A stretch of 64,000 nucleotides of DNA from Sphingobium sp. SCG-1 (GTDB lineage Bacteria; Pseudomonadota; Alphaproteobacteria; Sphingomonadales; Sphingomonadaceae): positions 496,001-560,000 of the forward strand of contig NZ_CP026372.1 in assembly GCF_002953135.1 (NCBI RefSeq), given 5' to 3'. A model generated the notes under the pieces. It had not been told where the DNA came from and did not search any database. It saw only the letters and a list, made by a program, of their open reading frames with translations. The stretch's first letter is position 1. Every line of letters begins with the position of its first letter. Positions 55,962 to 64,000 of this stretch are shown here, in pieces. Made by a program: the position numbers and the translations under genes.

Positions 55962-56195
55962 CGGCGATTTTCAACATATTTCCGTAAGGCTTCAGCATGC
56001 TGCTTGGTCTTATCAATCGCGCACAGAACCGTTAGTCTACTGAACTGCGTAGCGAATTTTCCTGCCGATGATCGAGTGCATTCGCCACGGTCGCCGTCAG
56101 CCTTGTTCAACATCATTATAATGATATATATAATTTGAAGGGGGCCGTCGAGAAATTTTGTGGGCACGTCGGTCCTTCAAAACATCGAGGATGAA

Positions 56196-58322
56196 ATGAC
56201 CAACTTGGGACGAATCGCGATTGGTGGAACCGCTCTTGCCTTGCTTCTGGCTTGCTCAATTGCCCTGGCGGATGTTGCGGTAACACCGGAGGCGCGGTTG
56301 CGCGATGGCGGGGACGGCCGTGATTGGGCGGCCTACGGCGCGACCTACGGCGAACAGCACTTTAGCCCTTTGCAACAGATTAACCGGAGTAACGTCACCG
56401 AGCTGGGGCTTGCATGGTCAATGGACTTGCCTCCTGGTTTGTCCGCCGTTCAACCACTGGCTATTGACGGAATACTCTATTTTGGCGTCGGCTACAGCAT
56501 CGTGCATGCGGTGGAAGCGGAAACTGGAAAGTTGTTGTGGAAGTATGACCCCGACACCGCGGGCGCGACAGAAGGGCGGTACCGTAAAGCCTGGGGCGTA
56601 CGTGGCATCGCCTGGTGGAACGGCAATATATATACCGCTACGGTAGATGGACGGCTGATTGCGCTGGATGCTAAGTCCGGCAAGCCTTCATGGTCGGCCC
56701 AGGCCGCCGATTACAGCGCGGGCTACTACATAACCGGCGCACCGCGTGCCTTCGACGGTAAGATCATAATCGGCAATGCGGGCGCTGATTTCGCCGATGG
56801 CTGTACGCCGCCCGATTGTCCGGTCGTTCGCGGCTATGTCGCTGCCTATGATGCAAAGAGCGGAAAGATGCTCTGGCGCTTTTATACTGTTCCAGGCAAC
56901 CCGGCCGTCGATAACGACGAAACCACGCATATGGCGGCAAAAAGTTGGGCGGGCGAGTGGTGGAAGAAGGGCGGCGGAGGAACTGTCTGGAATGCGATAA
57001 CCTATGACAGGGACTTCAATCAAATGCTGATAGGAACCGGCAATGGTGCACCGCACCTTCATCGGGAGCGTAGCCAAGGCAAAGGCGACAATCTCTTCCT
57101 CGCTTCGATCGTCGCAATCGACGCCGGAACCGGTGCTTATAAATGGCATTATCAAGTAAATCCTGGTGAAACCTGGGACTATAACAACGCGATGGACATC
57201 CAGCTGGCCGATCTTCCGATTGGAGGCACCATGCGGAAAGTGGCCATCCACGCGCCGAAGAACGGCTTTGTATATGTAATCGACCGGAAATCCGGAAAGC
57301 TGCTGTCGGCAAGCAACTGGGTGCCGGCGACCTGGGCCAGCGGGATCGACATGAAAACCGGGCGGCCGCTGGAAAATCCGGCCGCGCGGGATCTTGGCGA
57401 CAAAAGCTTCATCATGCAGCCCGGCTCGATGGGCGCGCATAATTGGCAGCCATCCGCCTATAGCCCCACATCGGGTCTGCTCTATATTCCCACCTTGTAT
57501 AACCAGCCCTCGGCGTACGAGCGGGGAGCCCGTCCAGGCAAAAGGGAGGGCAAGCCAGGAATGGAGGGCAACGGTCTGGACCTTCCTTCCGCGTTCACGA
57601 TGCCGACCCAGCAGCGCTCAGAGCTCACGGCCTGGGATCCGGTCACGCAAAAAGCTGTCTGGCGGCTTCCAACGCCGGGGCCGTTCAACGGCGGGTTGAT
57701 GGCCACTGCATCTGGACTTATTTTTCAGGGGCAGGTCGATGGCCGGTTCGTTGCGCATGATAGCAAATCAGGTAAAGCCCTATGGTCGTTCCTTGGCCAG
57801 ACCGCGATCATCGGGGCGCCGATTACTTTTTTGGCGGGCGGCAAGCAATATGTCACGGTGTTGACGGGCATAGGCGCATCACCCGCCGTTCTGGGCCCGC
57901 AACTCAGCCAGTTTGGCGTTCGCTACGATCAGCCGCGCCGTGTGCTTACCTTTAGGCTAGGCGGCAAGGCGAGGCTGCCGAAGCCCACTCCGCCCACTCC
58001 GCTCGTCTTCCCTGACGATCCGACGTTCAAGCCGGACTCAATCAAGGCGAAGCGTGGCCAGCTTCTCTACACGTTCAACTGCATGAGCTGCCATGGCTTG
58101 GATGGGGTTGCGGGAGGGCAGGCGCCGGACCTGCGAGCCTCTTCGGTGCCTCAGTCCTCCGAGGCATTCAGGACGGTGGTCGTTGACGGGGTGCTCAGTT
58201 CGTCAGGCATGCCGCGTATCGATGGCTTGGACAATATTACGTTGAATGACATCGGCCATTATATTCGGACACGCGCAGCGGAAAGTCGCGCCAATGCCAG
58301 AGCGGCGGCAGCACCCCGTTGA
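56196..58322 (+). CDS. PQQ-dependent quinohaemoprotein dehydrogenase (second)
   Basis: The 708-residue protein has a signal peptide (GGTALALLLACSIALA), PQQ propeller with catalytic Asp in GETWDYNNAMD, and a C-terminal heme c domain with CMSCH at 629-633. Like the first paralogue it lacks the vicinal Cys pair (AWGVRGIAWWNG) but has an unusual insertion with two cysteines, FADGCTPPDCPVVRGY. The start at 56196 has GAGGA upstream; GTG at 56160 would prefix the signal. It likely oxidises an alcohol in the periplasm. It is 177 bp upstream of the acyl-CoA dehydrogenase operon. Confidence 0.9.
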   Translation: MTNLGRIAIGGTALALLLACSIALADVAVTPEARLRDGGDGRDWAAYGATYGEQHFSPLQQINRSNVTELGLAWSMDLPPGLSAVQPLAIDGILYFGVGYSIVHAVEAETGKLLWKYDPDTAGATEGRYRKAWGVRGIAWWNGNIYTATVDGRLIALDAKSGKPSWSAQAADYSAGYYITGAPRAFDGKIIIGNAGADFADGCTPPDCPVVRGYVAAYDAKSGKMLWRFYTVPGNPAVDNDETTHMAAKSWAGEWWKKGGGGTVWNAITYDRDFNQMLIGTGNGAPHLHRERSQGKGDNLFLASIVAIDAGTGAYKWHYQVNPGETWDYNNAMDIQLADLPIGGTMRKVAIHAPKNGFVYVIDRKSGKLLSASNWVPATWASGIDMKTGRPLENPAARDLGDKSFIMQPGSMGAHNWQPSAYSPTSGLLYIPTLYNQPSAYERGARPGKREGKPGMEGNGLDLPSAFTMPTQQRSELTAWDPVTQKAVWRLPTPGPFNGGLMATASGLIFQGQVDGRFVAHDSKSGKALWSFLGQTAIIGAPITFLAGGKQYVTVLTGIGASPAVLGPQLSQFGVRYDQPRRVLTFRLGGKARLPKPTPPTPLVFPDDPTFKPDSIKAKRGQLLYTFNCMSCHGLDGVAGGQAPDLRASSVPQSSEAFRTVVVDGVLSSSGMPRIDGLDNITLNDIGHYIRTRAAESRANARAAAAPR

Positions 58323-58367
58323 ATGCTATACGGCGGCAAACGCTAATTCAGTCCCAGCTATTGCTTT

Positions 58368-58376
58368 ATATCATAT
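58368..58376. promoter_or_regulatory. ATATCATAT motif upstream of the acyl-CoA dehydrogenase operon
   Basis: Same 10-mer ATATCATATA as at 36831-36840, 124 bp before the first acyl-CoA dehydrogenase start. Confidence 0.35.
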
Positions 58377-58499
58377 AGATATTTAGTGTCAGAGGGTATG
58401 GCCGCTAAACTGTTCAGCGGCAGAAGAATCTAAAAGCGCCTTTAGCCTCCAACTTGTTGGGAGTGTTCAGACAGGCGCGTTGACGATTGCGAGGGGTGC

Positions 58500-59519
58500 A
58501 TGATTGATCTTCTGACCATTGCGGATGAGCAGGAAATTGCGGACACGATCGCACGGAAGCTGGCGGAGACCTATCCGGTCAGTCGGTTCCGGGTTCCTGC
58601 CCATGATCGTCCGACTGCAGATGACACCGTTCTCTCCACCTTGGCAGAGATGGGAACGCTTGGTCTGGGCGTGCCGGAGACGGCCGGAGGGTTGGGCCTG
58701 GGATGTGCGATCGAGGCGTTGGCCTTTCGCGAATATGGCCGATTCCTCGTTTCGCCAGCCATTTTGGGCACGATCATGGCCGCGCGGATTGCCGCTGCTG
58801 CTGGTGACGAGACGCGAGCCGGCGACCTCGTTTCCGGTCGCACGCGCGTGGGCGTCGGCATTGCGGCTATAGGCGAGGGCGGCCGCTTGGATGGTGACGT
58901 GCAACTGTTCGAGCTCGGTCCCGAACGCCTTTTCGTATTGTGGAACGAAGCCGGCGCTGGCCTATATAATATAGATGCCCTCGCTTGCAGGGTGGTAAAG
59001 GGACTCGACGAAACATTGACCATGGAAGTGGCGGCCAATTCTAAACTTGATCCGCTGCTATGGGTTGATGCATCCAGCGAACCTTTGCCGCTGTTCGCCA
59101 GCCTGTTTTCTGCCTCCCTGATGGTCGGTATGGGCGAAGCGGCGCGCGACATGGCCGTCGAATATGCGAAGACGCGGGAGCAATATGGAAAGCCGATAGG
59201 CCATTTTCAGGCAGTGGCTCACAAATGCGCCGATATGGCGTTGCATCTGGAAGCTGCCTGGTGCGAAACGATATATGCGGCGCTCGATATGCAGGAGGGT
59301 GGAGCAGGGGCCCCATTCCATGTTCTGAACGCTAAGATCTTGGCGGCCAAAGCTTTGCTGGCGGCGGCAAAGGAGAATATTCAGATACATGGCGGCATGG
59401 GATACACCACCGAGGTCCCGGCCCATCACTTCATGAAGCGCGGCCATGTGCTGAGCGAAATCGGCGGCAGTGCGCGCCAAGTACGCACTCGCCTTCTTGA
59501 CCTGCCCTTCGTATCGTAA
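58500..59519 (+). CDS. acyl-CoA dehydrogenase subunit (short, FadE type)
   Basis: The 339-residue protein belongs to the acyl-CoA dehydrogenase superfamily: LGLGVPETAGGLGLG near residue 55, YAKTREQYGKPIGHFQAVAHKCADM around 220, and QIHGGMGYTTEVPAHHFMKR near the end. It is shorter than the usual 380-400 residues and forms a pair with the next gene 23 bp downstream, like the alpha2beta2 acyl-CoA dehydrogenases of steroid side-chain degradation, in which one partner lacks the catalytic Glu. The substrate is a branched or ring-substituted acyl-CoA (inference). GAGGGGT precedes the ATG. Confidence 0.88.
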   Translation: MIDLLTIADEQEIADTIARKLAETYPVSRFRVPAHDRPTADDTVLSTLAEMGTLGLGVPETAGGLGLGCAIEALAFREYGRFLVSPAILGTIMAARIAAAAGDETRAGDLVSGRTRVGVGIAAIGEGGRLDGDVQLFELGPERLFVLWNEAGAGLYNIDALACRVVKGLDETLTMEVAANSKLDPLLWVDASSEPLPLFASLFSASLMVGMGEAARDMAVEYAKTREQYGKPIGHFQAVAHKCADMALHLEAAWCETIYAALDMQEGGAGAPFHVLNAKILAAKALLAAAKENIQIHGGMGYTTEVPAHHFMKRGHVLSEIGGSARQVRTRLLDLPFVS

Positions 59520-59542
59520 GCGCCTGAGGATAATATATACGT

Positions 59543-60706
59543 ATGGAATTGACATATTCCTTGGAAGAGGTTGCGTTTCGGCAGGAAGCCAGGATCTGGC
59601 TGGAAGCCAATGTGCCTAATGGCCCACTGCCTCCGATCGGGCCGGAACAGCGCGAATATCTGCTCGCCTGGCAGCGCAAGCAGTATGAGGCCGGTTGGGC
59701 GGGGATTTCCTGGCCTGTGGAATATGGCGGCCGCGGACTGCCTCCCATCGAGCAGGCTATCTGGTATGAGGAATGCGCCCGAGCCGACGCCCCGGAGGCG
59801 GCGTGTCTTTTTGTTGGGCTGAATCATGGTGGACCGACACTGATCACGAAGGGCAATGAGGAGCAGAAGGCCTTTCACTTGCCCAAGATACTGAGGGGCG
59901 AGGTAATCTGGTGCCAGGGCTTTTCCGAACCAGGCGCCGGTTCCGACCTCGCCAACATCAAGACGCGCGGTGAGATCGAAGGCGATTATCTGGTAGTCAA
60001 TGGTCAAAAGATCTGGACCAGCTTCGCTCAGATCGCAGATTATCAGGAACTGGTCGTCAGGACCGAGCCGGGGTCAGAACGACACAGGGGGCTGACCTGG
60101 CTCATTTGCGACATGAAGACTCCAGGCATCACCGTCCGCCCCATCGAATCGCTGGACGGGCAATATCATAATTGCGAAGTCTTCTACGACAATGTGCGCA
60201 TACCGCTCAGCAATGTAGTGGGCGACATGGGCGACGGTTGGAGAGTCGCAATGTCGACTCTGTCGTTTGAACGGGGCAGCGCGTTCATGCAGGCGCAGCT
60301 GGAACTGTCCCAGCGGGTCGAACGCCTGATCGACCTGGCTGGCTGCGAACGCGATGTTCTGGGACGGCCGCTGATCAAGGATAGTGCGGTAGCGAATGAA
60401 CTCGCCGCGTTGCGCGGCGAGGTGAATGCAATGCGAGCGATGACGCTGATGGCCGTGTCCCGCGGCCGGCGCGAGGTCATGCCCGGACCCGAGGGTACGA
60501 TGCTCGCGCTATATTATGCCGAGTTGATCCAGAAAGTGCTGCGTACCGCCATGGAACTGCTGGGTACGCGCACCTTGTTTAGGGAAGGCCAATGGGCCGA
60601 CTGGAGCGACGATTATCTCAAGCATTTTGCCCGCACCATTGGCGGGGGTACCGCGGAGATTCGCCGCAACATCATCAGTCAGCGCGTTCTGGGTTTGCCG
60701 CGCTGA
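59543..60706 (+). CDS. acyl-CoA dehydrogenase (second subunit)
   Basis: The 387-residue protein has WCQGFSEPGAGSDLANIKTRG (FAD contact), NGQKIWTSFAQIADY, and RTIGGGTAEIRRNIISQRVLG at the C-terminus, standard for FadE enzymes. It partners the preceding gene. Together they would introduce the alpha,beta double bond. Which subunit carries the catalytic base was not resolved here. Confidence 0.9.
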   Translation: MELTYSLEEVAFRQEARIWLEANVPNGPLPPIGPEQREYLLAWQRKQYEAGWAGISWPVEYGGRGLPPIEQAIWYEECARADAPEAACLFVGLNHGGPTLITKGNEEQKAFHLPKILRGEVIWCQGFSEPGAGSDLANIKTRGEIEGDYLVVNGQKIWTSFAQIADYQELVVRTEPGSERHRGLTWLICDMKTPGITVRPIESLDGQYHNCEVFYDNVRIPLSNVVGDMGDGWRVAMSTLSFERGSAFMQAQLELSQRVERLIDLAGCERDVLGRPLIKDSAVANELAALRGEVNAMRAMTLMAVSRGRREVMPGPEGTMLALYYAELIQKVLRTAMELLGTRTLFREGQWADWSDDYLKHFARTIGGGTAEIRRNIISQRVLGLPR

Positions 60707-60733
60707 ATGGCTGGCACCTGCGACAGGAAAGAC

Positions 60734-61162
60734 ATGATGACCACACGGATACTGCCTCGCCCCTTGCCTGAGCTGTCCGAAATGAACAATTATTTCTGGA
60801 CGTCGGGCAGGGTCGGCAAGCTGCAGATACGCCGTTGCGGCGAGTGTGGCACATATCATCACCCTTATCAGGGAGCCTGCCATATATGCGGTTCGCGCAA
60901 TGTCGGCCCGCGGGAGGTGTCCGGACGGGGAACTGTCGTGGCGGTAACCATCAATCACCAGCCGTGGTTTCCCGGCGTTCCCGTTCCCTACGTCCTGGCG
61001 CTTGTCGAGCTCGAGGAACAGGCGAGCATAAGGCTGATGACCAATCTTCCCGGTGTTTCGGTGGAGGAGGCGAAGCCCGGCATGCAGGTGGAAGTCTGCT
61101 TCGAGCAGCATGGCGAGATCTACGTTCCGCAGTTCCGCAAAGCCGGAGGCCCGGCGCAATGA
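60734..61162 (+). CDS. DUF35 OB-fold zinc-ribbon protein (ChsH2-like)
   Basis: The 142-residue protein has a rubredoxin-like zinc ribbon (CGECGTYHHPYQGACHICGS) and a C-terminal OB fold (GRGTVVAVTINHQPW, GMQVEVCFEQ). DUF35 proteins form complexes with thiolase-fold partners; ChsH2-DUF35 activates the Ltp2 retro-aldolase in steroid side-chain cleavage. The start is set at 60734 with AGGA upstream; 60707 and 60737 are alternatives. Overlaps the thiolase-like gene by 4 bp. Confidence 0.88.
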   Translation: MMTTRILPRPLPELSEMNNYFWTSGRVGKLQIRRCGECGTYHHPYQGACHICGSRNVGPREVSGRGTVVAVTINHQPWFPGVPVPYVLALVELEEQASIRLMTNLPGVSVEEAKPGMQVEVCFEQHGEIYVPQFRKAGGPAQ

Positions 61163-62337
61163 CCATCGTTAATGAAAGGCTGGTCGCCATTTCTGGCATC
61201 GGTCAATCGAGAATCTTTCGCAAGCCCACGGTTTACCCGTTCGAGCTTGCTGTTGATGCGTGCATCGCGGCAATCCAGGATGCCGGGCTGACTGCGGCGG
61301 ACGTCGATGGTATTGCGACCTGGCCGGGCGGAGAACCGGGCGTTGGCCATGGCAGTACTGCGGCGTCCGTCGTTGACGTCAAGAACAGTCTTGGCCTCAA
61401 GCTGAACTGGTATAGCTCGGGGCGCGGTCCGTCGCAGTTCGGCGCTATTGCCAATGCCATTGGCGCAATTGCCGCAGGACTTTGCAACCATGTTCTGTGT
61501 TTCCGGGCCGAGGGCGAGCGCTGGGTACCTACTTATGGCAGGGCATTCGCGTCCGGCGAGCTGCCCGTCGCTTCTGGCTATTTCGAATGGATGCTCCCTT
61601 ATTGGTCGCCTTCTGCAGGCAATTGGACGGCGCTTCATGCCGATCTCCACATGCGTCGAACCGGGCTGACGCGCGAACAGCTGGGCTGGATCCCCGTCAC
61701 TCAGCGTCGCTTTGCAGCAATGAACGAGGCGGCGGTCTATCGTGAGCCGATGACGCATGACGACTACATGTCCGCCCGCATGATCTCGACGCCCTTGTGC
61801 ATTTATGATTGTGATGTCCCTATAGACGGCGCTGCCGCGGTCGTTATCTCGCGGCTCGACGCCGCGCGTGAGCTTCCCCAAAAGCCAGTGCGGTTCGAGG
61901 CGGTAGGTACGGCGATATACGATCATGACAGCTGGTTCGGTCGGTCGGATTTCCCCAACATGGCCATGCACGACGCTGCAAAGATGATGTGGCAGCGCAC
62001 CGATCTTAAACCGTCCGACATCGATACCGCGCATCTTTATGACGGCTTTAGCTGGATGGTGGTGGCGTGGATGGAGGCACTTGGCCTCACAAAGCCCGGC
62101 GAGACTGGCGCTTTCATCGAAGGTGGGCAGAGGATCGGGCTGGAGGGCGACCTGCCACTTAACACGAATGGCGGCCAATTGTCGGAAGGGCGGCTGCACG
62201 CTTTTAGCCACTTGATCGAAGCGGTGCGGCAGTTGCGTGGCACGGCGGGTCCGCGTCAGGTGAAGGACGCGGAGGTGTCGGTCTGCGGCGCGGGCGGGGG
62301 TGTTTACGGTGCGAGTTTCCTGCTGACCTGCGCTTGA
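61159..62337 (+). CDS. Ltp2-like thiolase-fold aldolase
   Basis: The 392-residue protein has a thiolase fold, but the nucleophile Cys position reads WYSSGRGPSQFG, so it is unlikely to be a condensing thiolase. The C-terminal LNTNGGQLSEGRLHAFSHLIEAVRQLRGT matches the Ltp2 type. With the DUF35 protein it should catalyse retro-aldol cleavage of a beta-hydroxyacyl-CoA, releasing acetyl- or propionyl-CoA and a ketone or aldehyde. The ATG at 61159 overlaps the DUF35 stop. No hydratase for the preceding step lies in this operon; the crotonase at 41171 or the MaoC-like protein could serve (inference). Confidence 0.87.
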   Translation: MTIVNERLVAISGIGQSRIFRKPTVYPFELAVDACIAAIQDAGLTAADVDGIATWPGGEPGVGHGSTAASVVDVKNSLGLKLNWYSSGRGPSQFGAIANAIGAIAAGLCNHVLCFRAEGERWVPTYGRAFASGELPVASGYFEWMLPYWSPSAGNWTALHADLHMRRTGLTREQLGWIPVTQRRFAAMNEAAVYREPMTHDDYMSARMISTPLCIYDCDVPIDGAAAVVISRLDAARELPQKPVRFEAVGTAIYDHDSWFGRSDFPNMAMHDAAKMMWQRTDLKPSDIDTAHLYDGFSWMVVAWMEALGLTKPGETGAFIEGGQRIGLEGDLPLNTNGGQLSEGRLHAFSHLIEAVRQLRGTAGPRQVKDAEVSVCGAGGGVYGASFLLTCA

Positions 62338-63090
62338 GATAAGCTCAGCAAATGGGTGCTCGACGGATGGTTCAGTTATCAAAAGCAACTACCGTTGTCT
62401 TGGAGACGAAGAACCGGGACCGACAGGTGAAGATGCTTCGAATCCGGCCGGTCGGGCTCTGATCGTTCGGCTACAGGCGATATTGCTGTCACGGGTGATA
62501 TCATAGGATGAATAAGCCGAGGACTGTTGGCCAAGGTCTGCGCAATCAGGTCGTGCAACTGTTCCGGTCCAACCGCGGCATCCGCTTGTTGTGACAGGGC
62601 CACTCTCTTCCTGTGACACTCATGATCATCACGACACCGTGCTGGGCACGGCCTGCGACTGCTCGTCCGTCACCGACTGTATCACTGCTCGCACTTGCTG
62701 ACCAGCATATGGCGGGTCGCGTCCAGCCAACGATCGGACCCGCGGACGCTCTCTGCACTAAAATCTGAGGGCAAGTCGATTACGTTATCAAAGCCTGCTT
62801 ATTCGGCGCCATGGAAGTGAGACGATGAAGCTCGCATACATCCACTAATGGCATGACGACATGCTCGGGATTCACCTCCCAAGATTGATACTATGTCCTG
62901 CAAAACGCACCGTTGGCTGCCAGTAGTACCATGCGGCGATCCCGAAATGGCCTATTACCCGTCATGCACAAGCATGACGGACATTTCCAGGTAAGCGGGC
63001 AGGCACTGCCAGTTCGACCCGGTCAAAGCCGCAGATGGCCCCCAAGGCCTGCCATGGTAGCTCTTCTCGTAGTAACAAAACTGTAGGCGA
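62338..63090. other. gene-free stretch between Ltp2-like and ACAD genes
   Basis: No gene is supported in 753 bp; overlapping short frames at 62379-62758 on the minus strand lack domains. A perfect 9-bp hairpin is annotated separately. Confidence 0.35.
62959..62980. terminator. perfect 9-bp hairpin between convergent operons
   Basis: CCGTCATGC and GCATGACGG flank the loop ACAA. Located between the ends of converging genes, it may serve as a bidirectional terminator or be a repeat element; T-tracts are absent. Confidence 0.45.
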
Positions 63091-64000
63091 TTAGCCCGTG
63101 TCGGCAAGCATCGCCCTCTCATGCATGCGGATGCCGCCCACGATCTGACGCAACACGACGGCCCGCTTTAAGTACAGATGTGCGCCGGTTTCGGCGGAAT
63201 AACCCATCGCTCCATGCGTCTGGATATTAGTTGTCGCGTTGCGGAGGCCCGCATCGATGCCAACGAGCAACGCCGCGGTAACTTGCTGCGTCGCGTCGGG
63301 GAAACCGTCTCGCAAGGCGATCGCGGCGTAATAAACCTGATTTGTCGCCGCTTCGCTACGCAGCGCGCAATCGGCCAAGGGATGGGCAATTCCTTGAAAG
63401 GTGCCAATAGGTTTGTCGAACTGTTCGCGTGTCTTGGCATATTCTGCGCCCATGTGAAGAGCTGCTTGACCTGTGCCGGTCAGTTGCGCCGCCGCGAACA
63501 GCATCGCGACTTGCCAGATCCCCTCTTTCCCGCCAACGGACCATGGCTTTACAGCGGTGATCGTCGCTCTGCTCGCCGAAGCTGACGCGTCCATGCTCTC
63601 GACTTGTTCATGCGTCGCAACGTCGCTCGCTGGAACAAGGCAGCCGCCATGGGGTGAGAGCGCAAGGTATAGATCGCCATCGCCAACAAAATAGGCGTCG
63701 CCAGAGGGGCCAGTGCTACTCCGCGGCCAGCCTTGAACAGGCACGGCAAAGCCTATTTTTTCCCTGCCGATGATCAGGGCCTTGCACAAAGCTGTCTCTC
63801 CATTAGCCGCAGCCAGCCGCGCTGCGAGCATTGTGGCGAGAATACGGATGTCGGCAACGTGACGGCCCAGCTTAATATGGATCAGAGCCTCGTCAGCGAC
63901 GCTGAGCCCGAAGCCGCCATCCGCTTCCGACAGGCCTGCACCCAGATAGCCGAGTTCGGCAATTGTGGATATGTCCGTTTTTCCCAAGCCCTGACTTGCC
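63091..64000 (-). CDS. acyl-CoA dehydrogenase, N-terminus cut by window edge
   Basis: The frame is open to the right edge (residues ASQGLGKTDIS precede the TTG at 63987), so at least the first 60 residues of an acyl-CoA dehydrogenase are missing and the TTG is not a likely start. Visible are LGYLGAGLSEADGGFGLS, YAKTREQFDKPIGTFQGIAHPLADCAL, IQTHGAMGYSAETGAHLYLKRA and a C-terminus MLADTG. It is like the shorter subunit at 58500-59519 and probably belongs to a second acyl-CoA dehydrogenase pair. Stop at 63091. Confidence 0.88.
   Translation of the reverse strand, partial: ASQGLGKTDISTIAELGYLGAGLSEADGGFGLSVADEALIHIKLGRHVADIRILATMLAARLAAANGETALCKALIIGREKIGFAVPVQGWPRSSTGPSGDAYFVGDGDLYLALSPHGGCLVPASDVATHEQVESMDASASASRATITAVKPWSVGGKEGIWQVAMLFAAAQLTGTGQAALHMGAEYAKTREQFDKPIGTFQGIAHPLADCALRSEAATNQVYYAAIALRDGFPDATQQVTAALLVGIDAGLRNATTNIQTHGAMGYSAETGAHLYLKRAVVLRQIVGGIRMHERAMLADTG

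Noticed and set aside
56688..57440. 250-codon minus-strand frame
   Set aside because: Antisense to the second PQQ dehydrogenase, whose propeller motifs are continuous.
60835..61158. N-terminal 108 codons extending the thiolase-like frame upstream
   Set aside because: They overlap the DUF35 gene in another frame; the true ATG at 61159 overlaps the DUF35 stop and begins the conserved fold.
61120..62388. 422-codon minus-strand frame
   Set aside because: Exact shadow of the Ltp2-like gene; no domain motif.
63988..64000. TTG at 63987 as start of the right-edge acyl-CoA dehydrogenase
   Set aside because: The frame stays open beyond it to the window edge and the usual N-terminal helical domain is missing, so the gene is cut rather than short.

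Overview
The window looks like chromosomal DNA of a sphingomonad (Alphaproteobacteria, Sphingomonadaceae; Sphingobium or Novosphingobium-like). The pointers are an EipA/DUF1134 envelope protein, a FecR/TpsB/CHASE2-EAL block, a MucR-family regulator, a TonB-dependent receptor and a dense set of oxidative catabolic genes. This assignment is inference from gene content; no rRNA or housekeeping marker is present.

Region 1 (1-8.1 kb) is core-like. It holds a CHASE2-GGDEF-EAL signalling protein cut by the left edge, a two-partner-secretion outer-membrane transporter, a divergent FecR-domain protein with a long Ala/Lys-rich helical tail, DNA polymerase IV, a DUF1134 protein and tRNA-Ser(GCT).

Region 2 (8.13-19.83 kb) is an integrated genomic island. 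A 15-bp piece of the tRNA-Ser 3' end is repeated at 19811-19825, next to a P4-type tyrosine integrase and an AlpA-like regulator. Cargo: a DarT-like toxin with a macro-domain (DarG-like) partner in reversed gene order, a TIR-domain protein, a protein with a HEPN-type Rx4H motif, a MucR/Ros regulator, a serine recombinase, a decayed second recombinase, small unknown proteins and a 443-residue protein with family-A-polymerase-like palm motifs beside an AT-rich repeat region. It reads as a defence/toxin-antitoxin island.

Region 3 (20.7-64 kb) is a large catabolic cluster of short operons separated by gene-free scars and decayed genes (IS5-type transposase, TPR protein, SDR tail). In order: a gentisate operon with IclR control; ALDH-SDR; a second IclR; an operon of Fe-alcohol dehydrogenase, amidohydrolase, class II aldolase-type decarboxylase and CmcJ-like oxygenase; TonB receptor; MFS exporter with 2-methylfumaryl-CoA isomerase (mct-like) and mesaconyl-C4-CoA hydratase (meh-like); crotonase and ALDH; TetR and GntR regulators; cytochrome P450 with 3Fe-4S ferredoxin; MmgE/PrpD, cyclase-family hydrolase and PQQ dehydrogenase; IorAB-type molybdenum hydroxylase; a second PQQ dehydrogenase; and two acyl-CoA dehydrogenases with a DUF35 protein and Ltp2-like thiolase-fold aldolase. 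A last acyl-CoA dehydrogenase runs off the right edge.

Taken together, region 3 could import a hydrophobic substrate (TonB receptor), hydroxylate it (P450), oxidise the alcohol to an acid in the periplasm or cytoplasm (PQQ dehydrogenases, molybdenum hydroxylase, ALDHs), shorten a branched side chain by CoA-dependent dehydrogenation, hydration and retro-aldol cleavage, and funnel aromatic and C5-dicarboxylate products through gentisate and mesaconyl/citramalyl-CoA. The substrate cannot be named from sequence alone.
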